From Prostheceraeus crozeri (taxonomy: Eukaryota; Platyhelminthes; Polycladida; Euryleptidae), in the NCBI GenBank assembly GCA_907163375.1, contig CAJQUW010006313.1, positions 115,331 to 179,330 of the forward strand: a stretch of 64,000 nucleotides of DNA, written 5' to 3'. A program made the translations under genes and the position numbers. The notes beneath the pieces are model-generated. The model had not been told where the DNA came from, searched no databases, and saw nothing but the letters and a program-made list of their open reading frames with translations. This document shows, piece by piece, positions 22,098-35,242 of this stretch; positions within the stretch are counted from its first letter, which is position 1, and each line of letters opens with the position of its first letter.

Positions 22098-23310
22098 CTG
22101 TCCGCGATTAATCAATTAATTAAATAAGTCTATGAAGACTGTATGTTCTTATGTAAATTGCCCAATTAAATAAATCTTTGAATGAATTGATATTGACGAC
22201 CAGGCCTTTTGATTCTTGAAAGCAGAAGGTGGAAAATTGAGTCGGCGATTACTGAAAAACATCGATTTTCTATGGACGATGCGAAATATATAACTTTGAT
22301 GTCGAGACACGTGGTTGCGACAGCCCTAGATCCTCGTCAGGTTAAAATTCTTTCTTTTCTCCGTGCTGCACCTCCGTGCATCACCGTGCTGCAGTACATG
22401 ACCATGTGCAACTAGCCAATGAAATTACACCCAGTGTGGAAGATGCAAATAATACTACAACTCAACCCGATGAGCAATTCAGCCTGCAAGCAGTTCATCT
22501 CACCTGCGGTTACTGACTCAACTTTTTTTATCAAGTTTCTTCTGCACCGGATTGCAATGCTAAAGAAGAATTACGCAAGTTCCTTTATCTTATGAATCAA
22601 CCGTTGGAAACTAATGCGATCGACTGGTGGGGCAAGAATGCAAAAGATTTTTACGAATCTATGCAGTTCAACCAACAAGTGCTGCGAGTGAAAGAGTTTT
22701 TTCGCGAAATTCTTCGTTCTATGAAAGGAAAAAAAATGTCTCTTCTACCTGATAATGCCTCAAAAAAAATTTTCTTGAACAAAAACTGTAGCTAAAACTG
22801 TCATTGTTACGCTATCTGTTCAGTTCATGTCATACTTGAAATTCATGCATATCCATGTATGGTCGAAATATTTTATTGTTATCATTAAATACTTTCCCGG
22901 GATTTCATAGAACTTGGAGATTTCTAAAGCCCATATGTCTTACTTAGCTATTAAGTCATCCTTTCTTAGAATAAGTCCTATGCGGGAGGCCTGTTTAAGA
23001 GTAATAAAGGAGCTTTCATTAATGACTTATGATAATGACGTTGATTATGTCGATTGATAATAACATTCAGAAATGATAATTATTACACTGTGCAAGGCCT
23101 AATAAAATTCAGGGGTGATGCAAATTTCAAATAAAGAAAATAATTATTTAAAGTAAAGCTCATGTAAGCCTACGGGCTAAGCTTAAGCCTATTTAGGGGC
23201 CTAGGGTCTATAAGCTACGGAATATCATTAGAAAAGAATATTTGAGAGTCTATGAGCTGGCCTAAAATTGACCGATTAATCGATTAATTCTTCAAATTGA
23301 TCGATTATTT
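22098..23310 (+). mobile_element. hAT transposon remnant with degraded ends
   Basis: A cgcgattaatcaattaatta stretch at 22104-22123 faces gaccgattaatcgattaatt at about 23270-23289. Such gattaatcgattaat ends are typical of many animal hAT elements. A hAT transposase tail lies between them on the plus strand. The exact ends and any target duplication are no longer recognisable. Confidence 0.65.
22209..22798 (+). pseudogene. hAT transposase C-terminal remnant
   Basis: The first open part holds ATALDPRQVKILSFL (about 22320-22360), the 'ALDPR' block of hAT transposases. After stops and frame drift, the second holds ELRKFLYLMNQP and NAIDWWGKNAKDFY (22610-22650), the W-W dimerisation block. KKMSLLPDNASKKIFLNKN (22732-22790) follows and ends at a stop. 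The SxRxFS helix between them is degraded. The N-terminal zinc finger and most of the RNase-H-like core are absent. It is a dead Ac/Tip100/ZBED-type copy. Confidence 0.8.
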
Positions 23311-23312
23311 TT

Positions 23313-23500
23313 CAAAACTTTATCTTCCACCAAGCTTGTCGATGCAGGAGTTCCTCAAGGGTCGATTTTGTGACCCACTCTTTTTCTGCTGCTGTGCGTC
23401 CATTAGCTACCAGACTGCCTAATGAGTTAGGTGAGTGCAGGTGATGCGTGCAAACAGGCTTCTGATGTGGATAACTTACTCAGATTAGAGGATCTGCTAT
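23313..23500 (+). pseudogene. LINE reverse transcriptase scrap
   Basis: TKLVDAGVPQGSIL (23327-23368) followed by a stop and PTLFLLL is the fingers/palm motif B2 region (GVPQGS) of CR1/L2/Jockey-like LINEs. The sequence decays after about 60 codons. It abuts the right end of the hAT remnant. Confidence 0.7.
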
Positions 23501-23626
23501 TTTGCTGTTTATTTAAAAAAAATCTAATTTACTATTTTCGTGAAGTAACTCCTAGCTTCATTCATGGCTCACACTAGTGCTAGGGGTGAAAATTCTATTG
23601 AAAAGAAGTGTGCTCACTTGTAAATA

Positions 23627-25113
23627 CAGGGTGGCGGCCAGATTTCAAGTTTCAAATTCCCGGGCTATTTCATCGAATTTCCGAGATATTTCTTATTTTG
23701 ACCAGATATGTTTTCCCAATTATAATGCTCAAAAATTATCCGGACGCTTCCTTCATCTGTTCTTATCATAAAATAGTGAGACATCTCTGTCTGAATTCTG
23801 CCAACAAATTTTGACGTGAACGACATTTGATCCCATCGCGCTCAGTTTTCAAAAATTATGAATTCTGCAAGCGGTAGTTCCTGAGATTATAAACGTATAC
23901 TTTCCTCAATGGTCTGCAGCAAAGGTGAACTACGCATAGGATCTGAATGATATCACTTCGATAGAAAAATTCACTTACTGAACTTTCCAACGATCAAAAA
24001 AACTTCATTTCTGTCATCGGATTCATAGAATGGGCGCATGGTAACCGTCAGTCATGAAATTTGTTCTGATGTTTCGAGCAAAGTCAACTAGAATAATTCA
24101 GATAGAAAAAATACTGGAGAATCAAGGTCTCTATCTTTCTTAATTCAGCGAATGCGGTGTAACGCGGCAATGCTACTTCTGTATTGGATTAAACCATGCC
24201 CGAAGTTGCTTTATCTGGTTATTTCTCCGTATTGCATAATTAATTCCGCAACGTTTCTTGAAATTGGTGTTTATTGAAATAAAATTCAGGACATGCGGTA
24301 AAAAAATCAAAAATGCTAATACAATAAATTGAGAAAACATAGCTTTCATGTCTCAGAAGGCAATTTGCTGCATGAAATGTTTTGTGATCATTAGAAAGCA
24401 CGAAAAAAGAGTCCTTCTGTCGTAGTAAAATCTTTCAGATCTCATAAACATCTCACGTACTAGAGCTGAATGAAGGTCTGATCATTTGTGCTTCTTTGAA
24501 AAAATAGCTAACCGGCTAAGTGTGTGATTAAATGTGTAGACCCAATTACATTAATTCGAAAAATTTTCATGGTTCTGATTACCTTCAAAGTAATAAATAG
24601 TCCTAGCAATGCTAACATCATCAAATTTTACTAGGCTGTCAGCCAATCCCACATTCTTGAAATGTTTTATTTGACCGTCGAATAGTAATGCGTTGTGCGC
24701 TGAGAAATACATACGTGTATATCGCGGTTAACCGGTTAAAGACATGCATCCAGGTCTTAATAGCTAGGCCATATTTCTGGACATATGGTATAGTCTAGCA
24801 AAAAAGCGACGCGTCAACGACATAAACGAAGCAAATTTATGAAGTCATGAATATTTCATTCACTTGTTGTGCAAACATATCGGTTACTTCAACCAAAATT
24901 CGAAGAAATTTTTATAGAAATAGTAGGCTTAATAACAGTCATGTTAATAGCAGTTGAAATAAGGAAATTACACTCATTTAACTTAGTGGAAAAAAATCAC
25001 AAAATGGCATTCCCGGGCTATTTAAGGGCTAATTGCCTATTTCGCTAAAATTTAAGAGCGATTCCCGTGCCCCAACAAAATTCCCGGGCTGCCAGGGCTC
25101 GGCCGCCACCCTG
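23627..25113. mobile_element. non-autonomous DNA transposon, CAGGGTGGCGGCC ends, 6-bp target duplication
   Basis: The 1487-bp element begins cagggtggcggcc and ends ggccgccaccctg. It is flanked by taaata at 23621-23626 and 25114-25119. The subterminal word attcccgggctattt occurs near both ends in the same orientation (23656-23670, 25010-25024), with partial copies at about 25062 and 25080. No transposase was recognised inside. It shares end type and duplication length with the elements at 10909 and 36884, but its internal word is its own. Confidence 0.9.
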
Positions 25114-25119
25114 TAAATA

Positions 25120-26075
25120 AATGTAATAAATATGACGCGCTCTCGCAAAATCTGAACCTATCGGATCAATTGACAGTTTAGTTCTATTATGAATAAAAGT
25201 GAGCACAGCGAGAACATGTGTGTGCCGACTGAAATCATTAGGACATAGCGCAATCATGTTGCAAATTATGCTTGGTTGATGCATCAAGTGCATCAGTCAT
25301 ATTGTCTCACATTGTTGAAAGAAAGTCACATGTACACATGCATAGATCTATTTACCGTAATGAGTTTAGCTACCTCTAACGATTTATCAAGTTGTGCACA
25401 ACAATCCTCAAGCTTAATTATTTATATATAAGGTTCAATTACTTTTTTTAATTTGTTAATAGTAGAAAAAGAGCTCCTAGGTCAACTGTTTATTTTCGAT
25501 GCCTAACTCAAAGTAGTAATCGATATAAGCCTGCTGCTACAGCTACACAGTTTCAATCTCGATCCTCGAGCTTTCAAATGGCTTCGCTTTGAACATGATG
25601 ACTGACAAGGCTCTAAGATCGTTCATTGTTGCTCATTTATTGAAGTCATTCTACCAAATTATTTATCATCGTGAAAACTCCAGGTTTTCCAGGTTTTTCC
25701 AGGTGGAGGACACTGCCATTTTGAATCGACACTATTAATGTTGAGCGACAATTATAGACATTTAACTAAAAATGAATAATTTATCAAGTTCTTCTTATAC
25801 GCACATTATGAATTCATGATTCTTCTTATCATGCACCTGGTATTATGCATAAATGAAATATTATGGTTTCGCTGCAAAAAATGGAAATTAGTTTACGTCT
25901 GTGCTCTCGTGCAGTTGTGTACAACTTGATATTGCATCAGAAACGTTTTGAATAGACACCCACCCACGTATTGAAAACAATCTCAAACAATGCACCAGCT
26001 GTAATTTTCTGAAGGTTATTTGTTGAGATAAGGATGGCCAAACAGATGACATCTGATAAAAAATGTTTAACTCAC
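25120..26075. other. no gene recognised, one transposon end fragment
   Basis: At 25680-25715 the minus strand reads cagtgtcctccacctgg followed by repeats of cctggaaaa. This looks like one end of another element with the same end-plus-word design. Its partner end was not found. Nothing else is recognisable. Later ELL exons would be expected downstream of 26076 on the minus strand, but none was identified. Confidence 0.4.
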
Positions 26076-26306
26076 TTCGAAATTATGTCTCGATCCCCCG
26101 AGGAATATGCTGGCCAATTTAATTGCACTTCTTCGAACAATTTAGGTAGGAGGAGAAATTTAGATTGTCGGTTCGGATGACCAACTGTGGAAAGGACGGC
26201 ATGCAGACGCATTTTTTCAGAGTCCGTTAATCCATCCTTCTTCAGACGCAAAAGAATCTCCGGCTCTGTGTAAGCTTTTAATGCGAGAAGATGCACAACA
26301 CGTTCT
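26076..26306 (-). CDS. ELL: ELL elongation factor, exon with end of the conserved N-terminal domain
   Basis: ELL suppresses RNA polymerase II pausing and works in the super and little elongation complexes in the nucleus. This 231-base exon begins after a ttattttacag acceptor and ends at a GTGAGT donor. It encodes ERVVHLLALKAYTEPEILLR, then LKKDGLTDSEK and, near the end, WPAYSSGDRDIISK. These match the vertebrate ELL segment with RDRVLHLLALRPY, LQKDGL and DWPGYSEGD (recalled, not searched). The first base completes an AG|A codon begun by the exon at 40539, giving HSLRERVVHLLAL without a break. The exon ends with two bases of a codon, so the next exon must start in that phase. That exon was not found. 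Confidence 0.9.
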
Positions 26307-27794
26307 CTGTAAAATAAAAGACAGTCCATAAAATTTCCTCAGAATTTGTGACCTAAATAATCATCAAAGCATACTAAAAGCAATGGATGATTTTAGCAAC
26401 TTTCTTCATGGACGATCAGATTTCATGGTCATAATAACTAAGCAAAGAAAAAGGTTTGATGCAGTTAACTTTCCTATCCGTCCACAACCGCTTTGGTTTT
26501 ACTATTATGATTAATAGAACTGAAGTAATTACGAGAAATAAAAGAAGTACGAGTAAAAATATCAAGATTTAGATGTAGCTGAAATATTACAATAAACTGC
26601 GTAAATAATGCAAGTTATTAAATGAATTATCATAAGAAATGGGTTTGCAATGGAACAGTGGCACAAGCGATTTGTATCTCCTTCGTTACATGTACTTCAA
26701 CTTGAATATAATGTCTCATTTGCAAAAAAAATAATACTCATAAATTTTTAGTAGTATTAAAAGTTCGCATTTCTGTAGATTTGATTTTTGCGAGCAGCTG
26801 CGTCATAAATACCTCCTAATGAAACGAAATGTAGCACAATACATTACTCTTGCATTCCATCATTCGAAGAGGGTAAGACCTTAAGTATTTCACTGAATAA
26901 TTTAGACTTATTTGCAAAAATTCGACAAAATTGAGAAAATGGCCTACTTTAAGTCGATTGAGCTACCTCTAAATCTCAATACTTTGCGTAAGATTTGAGA
27001 TTTCTCCGTTTTACATCAGGCAGACATGATTTAGGGGTTGGGAGCAAAGAAATTCCGACTTTCGATTTTTAAGGACCACCCTATTGTGCATGTTATATTT
27101 ATAGCAACTAAAGATAGCATTTGAACTGACAATAGTATGTAAGTGATTTTTTTGATGTAACAGTCGGTCGGTGATGATGAAAACGTATAACAAGTTACTA
27201 TTAAAAATCTTAGGAAATGAGACCGAAATCATCAATACTCAATTCACTTCTAGAAAATATACGGAAGGGAAAATTAATCATTAAAAAATCATCAAAATTA
27301 GAAGCAATTTAGGTCTAACACAGTGAGCCGCTTTGAATGATAAGGGATGGTGAACCGACTCTGATAAGCAGTATTTCATAAAGTGAAAGATCGTATTGAC
27401 GTTCTCTTCATGAACCGGGAAATTTGACAGTCAGATGCTGCTGTCAATGCGTTGTTGCTGCTTGTGACGATGATATCTGTTTGAATGTCCTTTCATTCTT
27501 TCAAATAAGTTGCGATGTACAGCTAATATAACTTGCCTCACACAAGTCATATCTAAATTTATACACCACATCGTGATTTGTGACTATTAAGTAGAGACAG
27601 ATTTGGAGGCAGAAACCATATTTATGAACCAAATACTCGCTCGAAAACATGAAATGTTTTCTTTCATCTAAGACCGAGATTCAGGACGACTGAGATGTCG
27701 TAGACTCTTTTATATAATGGTCTAACAGATCAACCGACATAAAAATTGTCACAGTTTTGACAGGTTATTTTATATTCTGTCAAAGGTGTATATA
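26307..27794. other. ELL intron sequence, no feature recognised
   Basis: Lower part of the 14.2-kb ELL intron. Short frames only. Confidence 0.45.
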
Positions 27795-28042
27795 AAAATC
27801 GCTTGCAGGGACTGAGACTTTTAAGGTTGCCGTTCCGCCGCCTTAGATGTAAGTTAATTTTTGTTTACGAAATGTTGAATGGTCTAGCTAACCTTGATGC
27901 TGGGAAATATTTTTCATTTTCCCTGAGAAATTCATGCCGAAACATTCCCTATACAATCATTGTTAAGAGGACAAGAACATCAGTGAGGTACTTGTGCAAT
28001 TTCTTTGCAAGTGATATAATTAAACACTGGAATAGGTAAGTT
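27795..28042 (+). pseudogene. CR1-like LINE C-terminal scrap
   Basis: The 78-codon frame reads LRLLRLPFRRLRCKLIFVYE, MLNGLANLDAGKYF, and FFASDIIKHWNR before the stop. It matches the end of CR1/Jockey-like polyproteins, where an L-x-RRLRGDLIEVYKILNG block leads to an RVINDWNSLP-type end. It is 5'-truncated. Confidence 0.75.
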
Positions 28043-29584
28043 GACTTACCTCGAAGTTTCTACTGCCACTTAACATGACTTTAAGAATCGGTTGTCGAAC
28101 GCATTTCCGTAACAATGAGATATGGTAATCCCTTGATCTCTTTACTTTTGTCTGATATGTGCTTATTGCTTGACTTTAACTTCCGTGTTCATCAATGTGT
28201 TTGGTTTTTGCTGCCTTTCATGGGCTTTCCAACTTTGTCATGGTTTAAGTTGCTACATATGTCTTATGTGAAAGTTATGTGACATACATTATCTTTATCA
28301 ATACTGTATTCTTTCTATTTCATAGGTTGTTTTTCATTGGACATGCTTTTAGGGTACATATTGTAATTGTTTGAAGCATGTATTGTTCAATGTCATCGGA
28401 GGAGCATGTACAAATGTACATGTGTATCTCGCTAAACGAATTGGTATGTTCTCCTGGTTGAAATTCACTTGATCTGTTGCCTCAGAAATAAATGTATGGA
28501 GCCTGCAATACATAAAATCATTTCATCTGATGATTGCTTCCTAGCGCAATAGACAAAACGACGAGATAGGTTAGACACATTTTCTAAACATGTTCAATAG
28601 CAGAACAAAGGATGAGCTATCTCTCAATAAGCCTTGTACTGGTCCATGAAGCAGTTACCGACCTTGAGACGGCGCTGAACGCAGGTGCTATCCCTTTTTA
28701 ACTACAAGTGTTATTTGCAATTGAATCAGCAAAAATTTTATCATTACGGCTTTATGTAAAATAAAATAAAAGAATAAATCACTCTTTCGCCGTGCGCCTA
28801 AGAAATAATTCAATGTTGCAATTTTAATATTATTTTTGTATTCGCCTTACAGGCCTCGTCAGATAACACATTGAAAAAGATGCGAATAAAGATACCGTAC
28901 TGTTGAATGTTTTCGATTTCCGAATAATAGTTGCTTCATTACCTACTCTATTTTTCTGCGACTTGGTCAAATTGTTGTTGTCACGCAACGTCGATACGAT
29001 TGGATTCTTGCTGCCAAGAGCATTGATTCATAGTCTTTCGATAAATTTTCTGCACTTCACAATGCAATGGGAATGGATTGGGCGTTGCATTTTTAAGAAC
29101 ACTTACATCTTCACATCACATTAGAGGTTAACGAATAACGAGGAGTCTCGGCTTATGGCAATATGAGCTGCTCAGTTATATATATTTCAGGCAATTCGCT
29201 CTGGAATAAGTATAAGAGATGATTTTCAAAGTCTGATTTTTGCTTCGAACAATTTTTAGTACAATCCATGGCCAGACAGTAGGATCACAGGTTCAATTGC
29301 ACATAACGTGCTTTCGCTTTAAATGAAAACTTCAAACGCCGATATCAACAAGCTTATATCATGCTCATCAATTGCTAGGAGCTCATTTAGGGTTGAAGAT
29401 CAGCATGTTTGCTTCAAAAACTCCTAATCAAAATAATCATGTTTGAAACATGATACGAATATAAAACCATGTTGAAGTACCTGGGTTCAGAATCAGTGTT
29501 AATACATGGCTTTGAAACTACTCATGTCGTTCTTTCTGACAATGCAACTATTTCAATTGAGAATTAAGGTCTTATTTCACCAAG
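28043..29584. other. ELL intron sequence, no feature recognised
   Basis: No frame or repeat of note. The first few hundred bases may be the 3' untranslated part of the LINE scrap before it (aataaa near 28490). Confidence 0.4.
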
Positions 29585-29860
29585 AATATGCAAAATGGGG
29601 AAATCGTGGCTTACTAAATGGGTACGAAGTCGTGAACTATACTGCGCAAATGTGCAATTAGTCAATAATGACCTGATCGTCAATGAGGACATGGTGGAGC
29701 TGGGAATATCTGCGAGTGATGCTCAGAACCGTTCTCGATGGAGAAGTCTCACATCGTCCAACCCTCAACAGAAGAGGAAAAGAAGACGTTAAAAGGAGAA
29801 TGTAAAGTAAGTAAGCAAGTACAATTAGTAGTTGAGTCCAATCCACTGAACACCAACAAA
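29585..29860 (+). pseudogene. LINE type A C-terminal scrap
   Basis: The frame contains NEDMVELGISASDAQNRSRW, RSLTSSNPQQKRKRRR and a stop at about 29790. DMVELGLSASDAQDRSKWR is the usual last block of the LINE group seen at 6183 and 15050, so this is probably a third, 5'-truncated copy in the opposite orientation. Confidence 0.7.
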
Positions 29861-31479
29861 TGACGCAAAGGTTTTTTTATACGTATGCGCATTTTCTTAT
29901 CACATCAAATGTACTTACGATGTACAGTACTATATATCGAATTTCATTATTTCAAAAATCTGAATAAACAAACTTAATTGTTTTGAACCCTAGTTGCAAT
30001 CGCTCTTAGCAGTCATTGGCTCAGCTGACTATAACCTGATGAGCCTCGAGTGGCGAAGGCAATCCCACACTGAGCTTGCCAGCATGGCTTTGCTCCTTGG
30101 TTGAACACAGTCAAGTAGAAAAAGTGACCAATTTTTCACCGAGTAAAACACATCTTCACTTATGATGTTTGGGTGTGCCAGGGGGTAAAAATCAAGTAAT
30201 TTGAAACTAGACTAGGGTATATTTGTGATTAATAATTTAATACCAGTAAAATTGTAAGAAACATAATTTAAACGAGTTAGAAGTGAACGATGTCAGAGAT
30301 CAGTGAATTGGTTACACACCCCTTTTAGATAGTATCGACTTTGTAGATGTATTCGAAACTATCATACGGCTGACGTCAAAATAAGATGCAACAATTTCTT
30401 GCCATGTCATGGACATCAAACTGAACAATGCTACTTGTCAATCAGCTGAAAGTTTAGTTCAGTTCAAATCATCATAATCCTAAATTGGTGCGTCGAAGGT
30501 CTTACTGGACATTATAATGCATTGCTTGGATTCCATTTAGTCAATTTCTTGAATTGTACTCCCACTCGAATCTCCTTCTCCTACACCCTCCTTTACATTC
30601 TGCTTCTCTATCGCTTGTCGTAAGTACACTGCTGTCTCTGTCCCTTCCAGCACCAACATTTTCTGATGCTTTCGAGGTCGGATGATTTCCTGAGGTAGAA
30701 AATCAATGCTATCGAATACGATACATCCTAATATTTCTACCTCAATGGACATTTATCTTTTCCACGTTTACTGATATTACTAGATATTCTCTTACACGTC
30801 AGATATTATCTTCTGTAAAGACACATTGGGACTTGCGAGCATGTGTGTGCCGATTTCTACAATTGCCTAGGGTAAATCTTACTTTTTTGAGTCTTCTGAC
30901 TCATTTTGACATATAAATCGTTGTAGATTCGGCCATTCCTACACGGCATACGCGCCTATCACTTTGCCATTGGTTCGCGGAATTTCCATTCACACACAAA
31001 TACAGTTGTACACACATTTATCACTTTATAGAGAAAAATTCTAGGGCATGAGCATGCAATATGCACCTAAATGAGGGTGTCCGCGCAGATCTCAGATGGA
31101 CAATAAAATATATACTTTTGAAACTGCATCGATCCATCAAATTGAAATATAGAAGACAAGAAATAGTTATTTGTCAATTAATTTAACACGGAAGACATCA
31201 CAAAACTCAGCTCAGTACCAGCTTGATTTACACTGGTAAGTTCTTAGGTTGCTGGTGCATTTCTGCAGCGCGAGTTGATTTGGCAAGTAAATTCCATTTT
31301 CCTGGGATTTCGTCGTATTTTCAATAACAACGGCACTATCTATACTTTTGAAAATTTGACATATGCCTACTATTGATAATACCTACTGCAGCCTTCAGAG
31401 AAAACTCAACATCACTGGACAGTGGGCAGTAGCGGCAGTTCAGCAGTTTCCCATAATGAAGTCGAAGAAGGATTCAACT
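29861..31479. other. ELL intron sequence, no gene recognised
   Basis: A 71-codon minus-strand frame at 30537-30752 is polar and protein-like, but I could not assign it and it lacks clear splice sites. Nothing else was seen. Confidence 0.4.
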
Positions 31480-31850
31480 TAATTAATCATCAATCTTTTT
31501 GGCGTCGATTGTTCCAACTTGATTGGGTACAACGATTACATCTTAGACTCCTTGTCAGCTTTCTCCGATCCAATGGTTGAGGATAAGTTCGAGTAGTCGA
31601 GGATCTTTGTCTACATTGCTCCTTCAAGATTTCTTCAGACAGTCGACAGGTCTTGGCCATGATTCACCCATGGATTGCACTCTGTTGGTCCAACAGCTGT
31701 CAGCCATTCTAGGAATGTGTCCTAACCATCGCACGTCAATTTTCTCTAACCCTATTCTCATGTCGCTAACTTCAAGTCGACAGTTAACCTCAAACATATT
31801 TCTCTATAGTCGATACGACCTCATGCCTAAAATCCTTAAGCCTTGAAAAC
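31480..31850 (-). pseudogene. LINE C-terminal scrap
   Basis: Minus-strand reading: SDMRIGLEKIDVRWLGHIPR, MADSCWTNRV, SWPRPVDCLKKSWRSNVDKD and PRLLEL. The RWLGHV-x-RM block followed by a basic R-P-x-x-R-W-x-D-x-x-x-KDLR block is the common end of LINE polyproteins. Stops interrupt the downstream part. Confidence 0.7.
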
Positions 31851-32052
31851 ATGAATCTTTTAATTTAAATCAATCAATAATGACAGCGCAGCAGTTAAAC
31901 AATAACAAATTGGCCCTTTTCAGGTCGCATTTTCCCCCAACACACACTATCGGTTACTTGTCAAATGATCCTGAAACTCAGTTGTGTCCTAGGAAGAGCC
32001 ACAAAATAGAATTTGAATTATAAAAACGTTATCAGCAACAGCTGCAACATAC

Positions 32053-32155
32053 GCAACAGATACAGCCGGAAAGTCAATAGCATAAGTCAAAATAGACATA
32101 CTTTCGAACTAGTCGAACTTTCGGCTATTGACTTACCGGCTGAAGTTTCAGTTGC
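32053..32155. repeat. short imperfect inverted repeat
   Basis: Arms at 32053-32081 and 32124-32155 share cagccgg, agtcaatagc and gcaac in inverted order. About 42 bases separate them. It could fold as a hairpin, but the arms have several mismatches. Confidence 0.6.
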
Positions 32156-32589
32156 AGAAAATGTTCCTGGTATTTAAATTTTTTTACTTGTCTGGAATAA
32201 TTTTCCTGGAACATTTTGACTTGACACCTAAATATTAGAACAGCTTTGACATCCGCCTCAGCATTTCTACCTACTCCATGACTTCAGAAAACAGAAGTTA
32301 CAATATTCATATCGTGTGCTGAATTATCAGGTGATCGACGTACATGAATAGACATTGAATTATTAATCATGCATCTACTGCAGTCACACATGCAAATCAG
32401 TACACTGCACGTTACTCACACGAATCACAGCAAAAGTTAAAGCCTGTGAAAAATTCAAAAATGAGTCACAAAATGATTATTTGATTATGATTCCATGAAG
32501 TATTTGCAACGTCTGACGCAAATCGCTTCAGTACGTTCTCATTCGCCTGAAAGACGTTCTCATTCTGAAAGGGATGCTTTCTCATAATA

Positions 32590-33332
32590 GATTATCATTC
32601 TTTTTGAAGTTGTTGCGCATCATCTTTGATTTTTGCTGCAGACGCAATAAAATCAGCGAGTAGCTTTTGGGCATGCTGTCGTGATTTCAACTTTTCCTCT
32701 AGATCCATTTCAATCTTTCCGCTTCCTCGAGCTTTTTCAGTATTCCACAGCTCTTCCTATCTTTCTTCATCGCGTTTTTCCATCTTCAAATTTGCGCTTA
32801 CATGTGCACTGTAGACACAGTGCGTTGTAGATATGGTGCAATTGGGCATGAAAAAGACCAGAGCAGTAGTAGTTTCCGAACTGGGACGGAAAAAAAAGCC
32901 TTTAATGAACAATGTCATACTAAATACGCACTCGACATCTTCAACAACGTGCGATAAGGTAACTAGTGAGCGGACCACCAGCTCAATCAGTACGGGAAGC
33001 TTCATAGCCAAAACGTGAGATTCTTTGCATGATAAATTTAATTGGTGGACTCTTGATATCCGATGGTCAGAAATTTTTCCGTAGAAAAGCTTTCTGTCAA
33101 ATATATCACCTTCCTTCTTAATTTCTAGCTCTTCTGTTGAGTGGGGATAGTACCTCAGCACTTTGATTTTGAGCTGAAAGTATTGCTTCATTAGGACAGC
33201 AAATTCCATGCACACTCGCAGAACGTCTTCACACAAGTACGAGTAAAAGCTTTCAATTGATTCGTCGTAGTCATGCCGCTGATCATCCGTCTTACTTTCT
33301 CTCCGACATTTGTGCTTCGACTGTTGACCCAA
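32590..33332 (-). pseudogene. unassigned long open frame, possible old gene or transposon ORF
   Basis: I do not recognise this sequence. On the minus strand 191 sense codons run from 33332 to a TAG at 32757-32759. The same frame stays open for about 55 more codons, to about 32590. No ATG starts it at 33332; the first codon there is TTG, and internal ATGs begin at about residue 41. The N-terminal 60 residues are polar (KTDDQRHDYDES), the middle is rich in hydrophobic residues, and the end (LEEKLKSRQHAQKLLADFIA) looks like a coiled coil. Frames this long are not expected by chance in DNA this AT-rich. It lies inside an ELL intron on the ELL strand, so it is either an old inserted coding sequence with one stop or a nested gene exon. 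I prefer the first. Confidence 0.4.
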
Positions 33333-35242
33333 ACAGACTCCTCATCATCTGGTACGTATATGAAAACTCTTGAATTTTCCTTTTGATAAGTTATTTCTAT
33401 TTGCTATAGGCCTACTGCATATCTGCCTGTCTAATGGAGAGTATTGGCATATGATTGAAACCAACAAAACTGAAGTATTCACTTCACTTGTAAATTTTTG
33501 GGCGTTTCGGGCTGCTACTCTCAAGGCGGATGTCTGGATATTGGTGATAAACTTTTATTGGTGATCGTCAATTTTTGTGACTACCAATTACTTTGAATAT
33601 AAGGTTGAGTTTCTGTTTCAATAATGTAGGATGAGTAAGAAAAATGCGATGAAATAAAAAGGAGACAAGAGAAATTAGGCATAAAATAGAAATTAGAATA
33701 AGCATTAGGCAACCTCATAAAAAAGAATAACTGAACAATAGAAAGCAGAGTATGTGATTAAATATGAAAATATATGTCTTACCAATTTACAAATAAAGCG
33801 CTTTATATTTTCAGGTGGTCATAAAGAAGAAAGAATTAATGCTGAGTTTTAGTCTTTCATGAAAGTTGGCGATAATTGATCAATTGGTGTTAGCTTTATC
33901 TCAAACCTGTGAGACAAAAAAACGTGTTCGACATTCATAATCATCAATTGTATTATCAATTGGCATGTTAATTCAACGAATGGATACATGTGGCGTTGGC
34001 AATCGTCGCACAAGTCATTGAAAGAACTGTGAATCAATGTACAGTAAGTTTCATTCAATAGTTATGTAACTGCTTGAAGAAATACTTCTATAATTCATGT
34101 TTCAAACGAATTAATGGACATTTTATTATATTCGTCGAGGTACTTCACGAAAAATGCGAAATTCCAGGGTTTCAAAATGTACTAAGCTTTCAGACACGCT
34201 TTCCGTCGACAAATAGCACTATGTGGCTGCAAACATTTAGAAGTAATGCTATTGTTCAATTGCATCAACAAGACTGATTGAAAGCCAGGTTTCACTTGAC
34301 TTAAAATCCAAAATCGTCTGCACGCCCACGTCAGAGGCTTTTTTGATTATTGTACTTATTGTAGTGAATAGAAAATGACCTATATCAAGGATATCAACAG
34401 TTCACAATCCAATATATTGATTTTACAAATGATTTTGCGAACATACATATATATGATAAAAATATGACACCCATCAATGTGATGTCAGAAAAAAATTTCC
34501 CAACGGATGAAATGTTTATGGTAGCATGGCATTAACAACAATTGTATGCACACCAGGGGTTTACGAGGTTAATAAAAGAATTAATCGCAGTTGAATGCTA
34601 CAAAAAGGTATTACAGTTGATAGCAAGCAACTTTTTGTCGCTTTTGCATACTTAGTTTTTGCTACTTTTCAAAACATCCATTTAAACGTTGAAGTCGTGC
34701 AATAAAAGTAGTTTTTGTTAAAGACAACATTTTAGATAATGATTGCTTTTTAGTCGATACCAGATAATTTGAAGGAAATCATTCTGCACGAAAAAATCAC
34801 TAGACAACGAACTCCCACAGAAATCTGCAACATCTTTTGCACCGCACGTCATCGGTTCTCAAGAGGTTAAGAATCCATTCTTTTTAGATATGGAAATCTA
34901 TGTTCACCGCATAAGTATGGAAACACATGGAGCTGTTGATTTCACAAGTTCACAAAATGCTTCAGATTCAGTTTCCTTAATGAGTATAACTAATGATATA
35001 ACTATATAGGTAGTAGTAGAACTATATCCTTATGAGCACTAACGAGTAGAGGATAGAAAATTGACAAAAGTAATAGTTTATCGACTTGTATACTGTATGC
35101 TAAGATACCTTATTTCATTATATTGAAAGACATTCAAAATGAAAACTTTACCATTCGGGAATTGAGATTGCTTAAGTGAATGCCCGATGTGAGTAATAGG
35201 CTGAGATATATGGATAAATCAGGGTCGACTATTACTTTTGTC
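33333..35242. other. ELL intron sequence, no feature recognised
   Basis: Only short frames. Confidence 0.45.

Noticed and set aside
25045-25293. 82-codon minus-strand frame
   Set aside because: It crosses the right end and target duplication of the transposon at 23627-25113, so it is not a gene.
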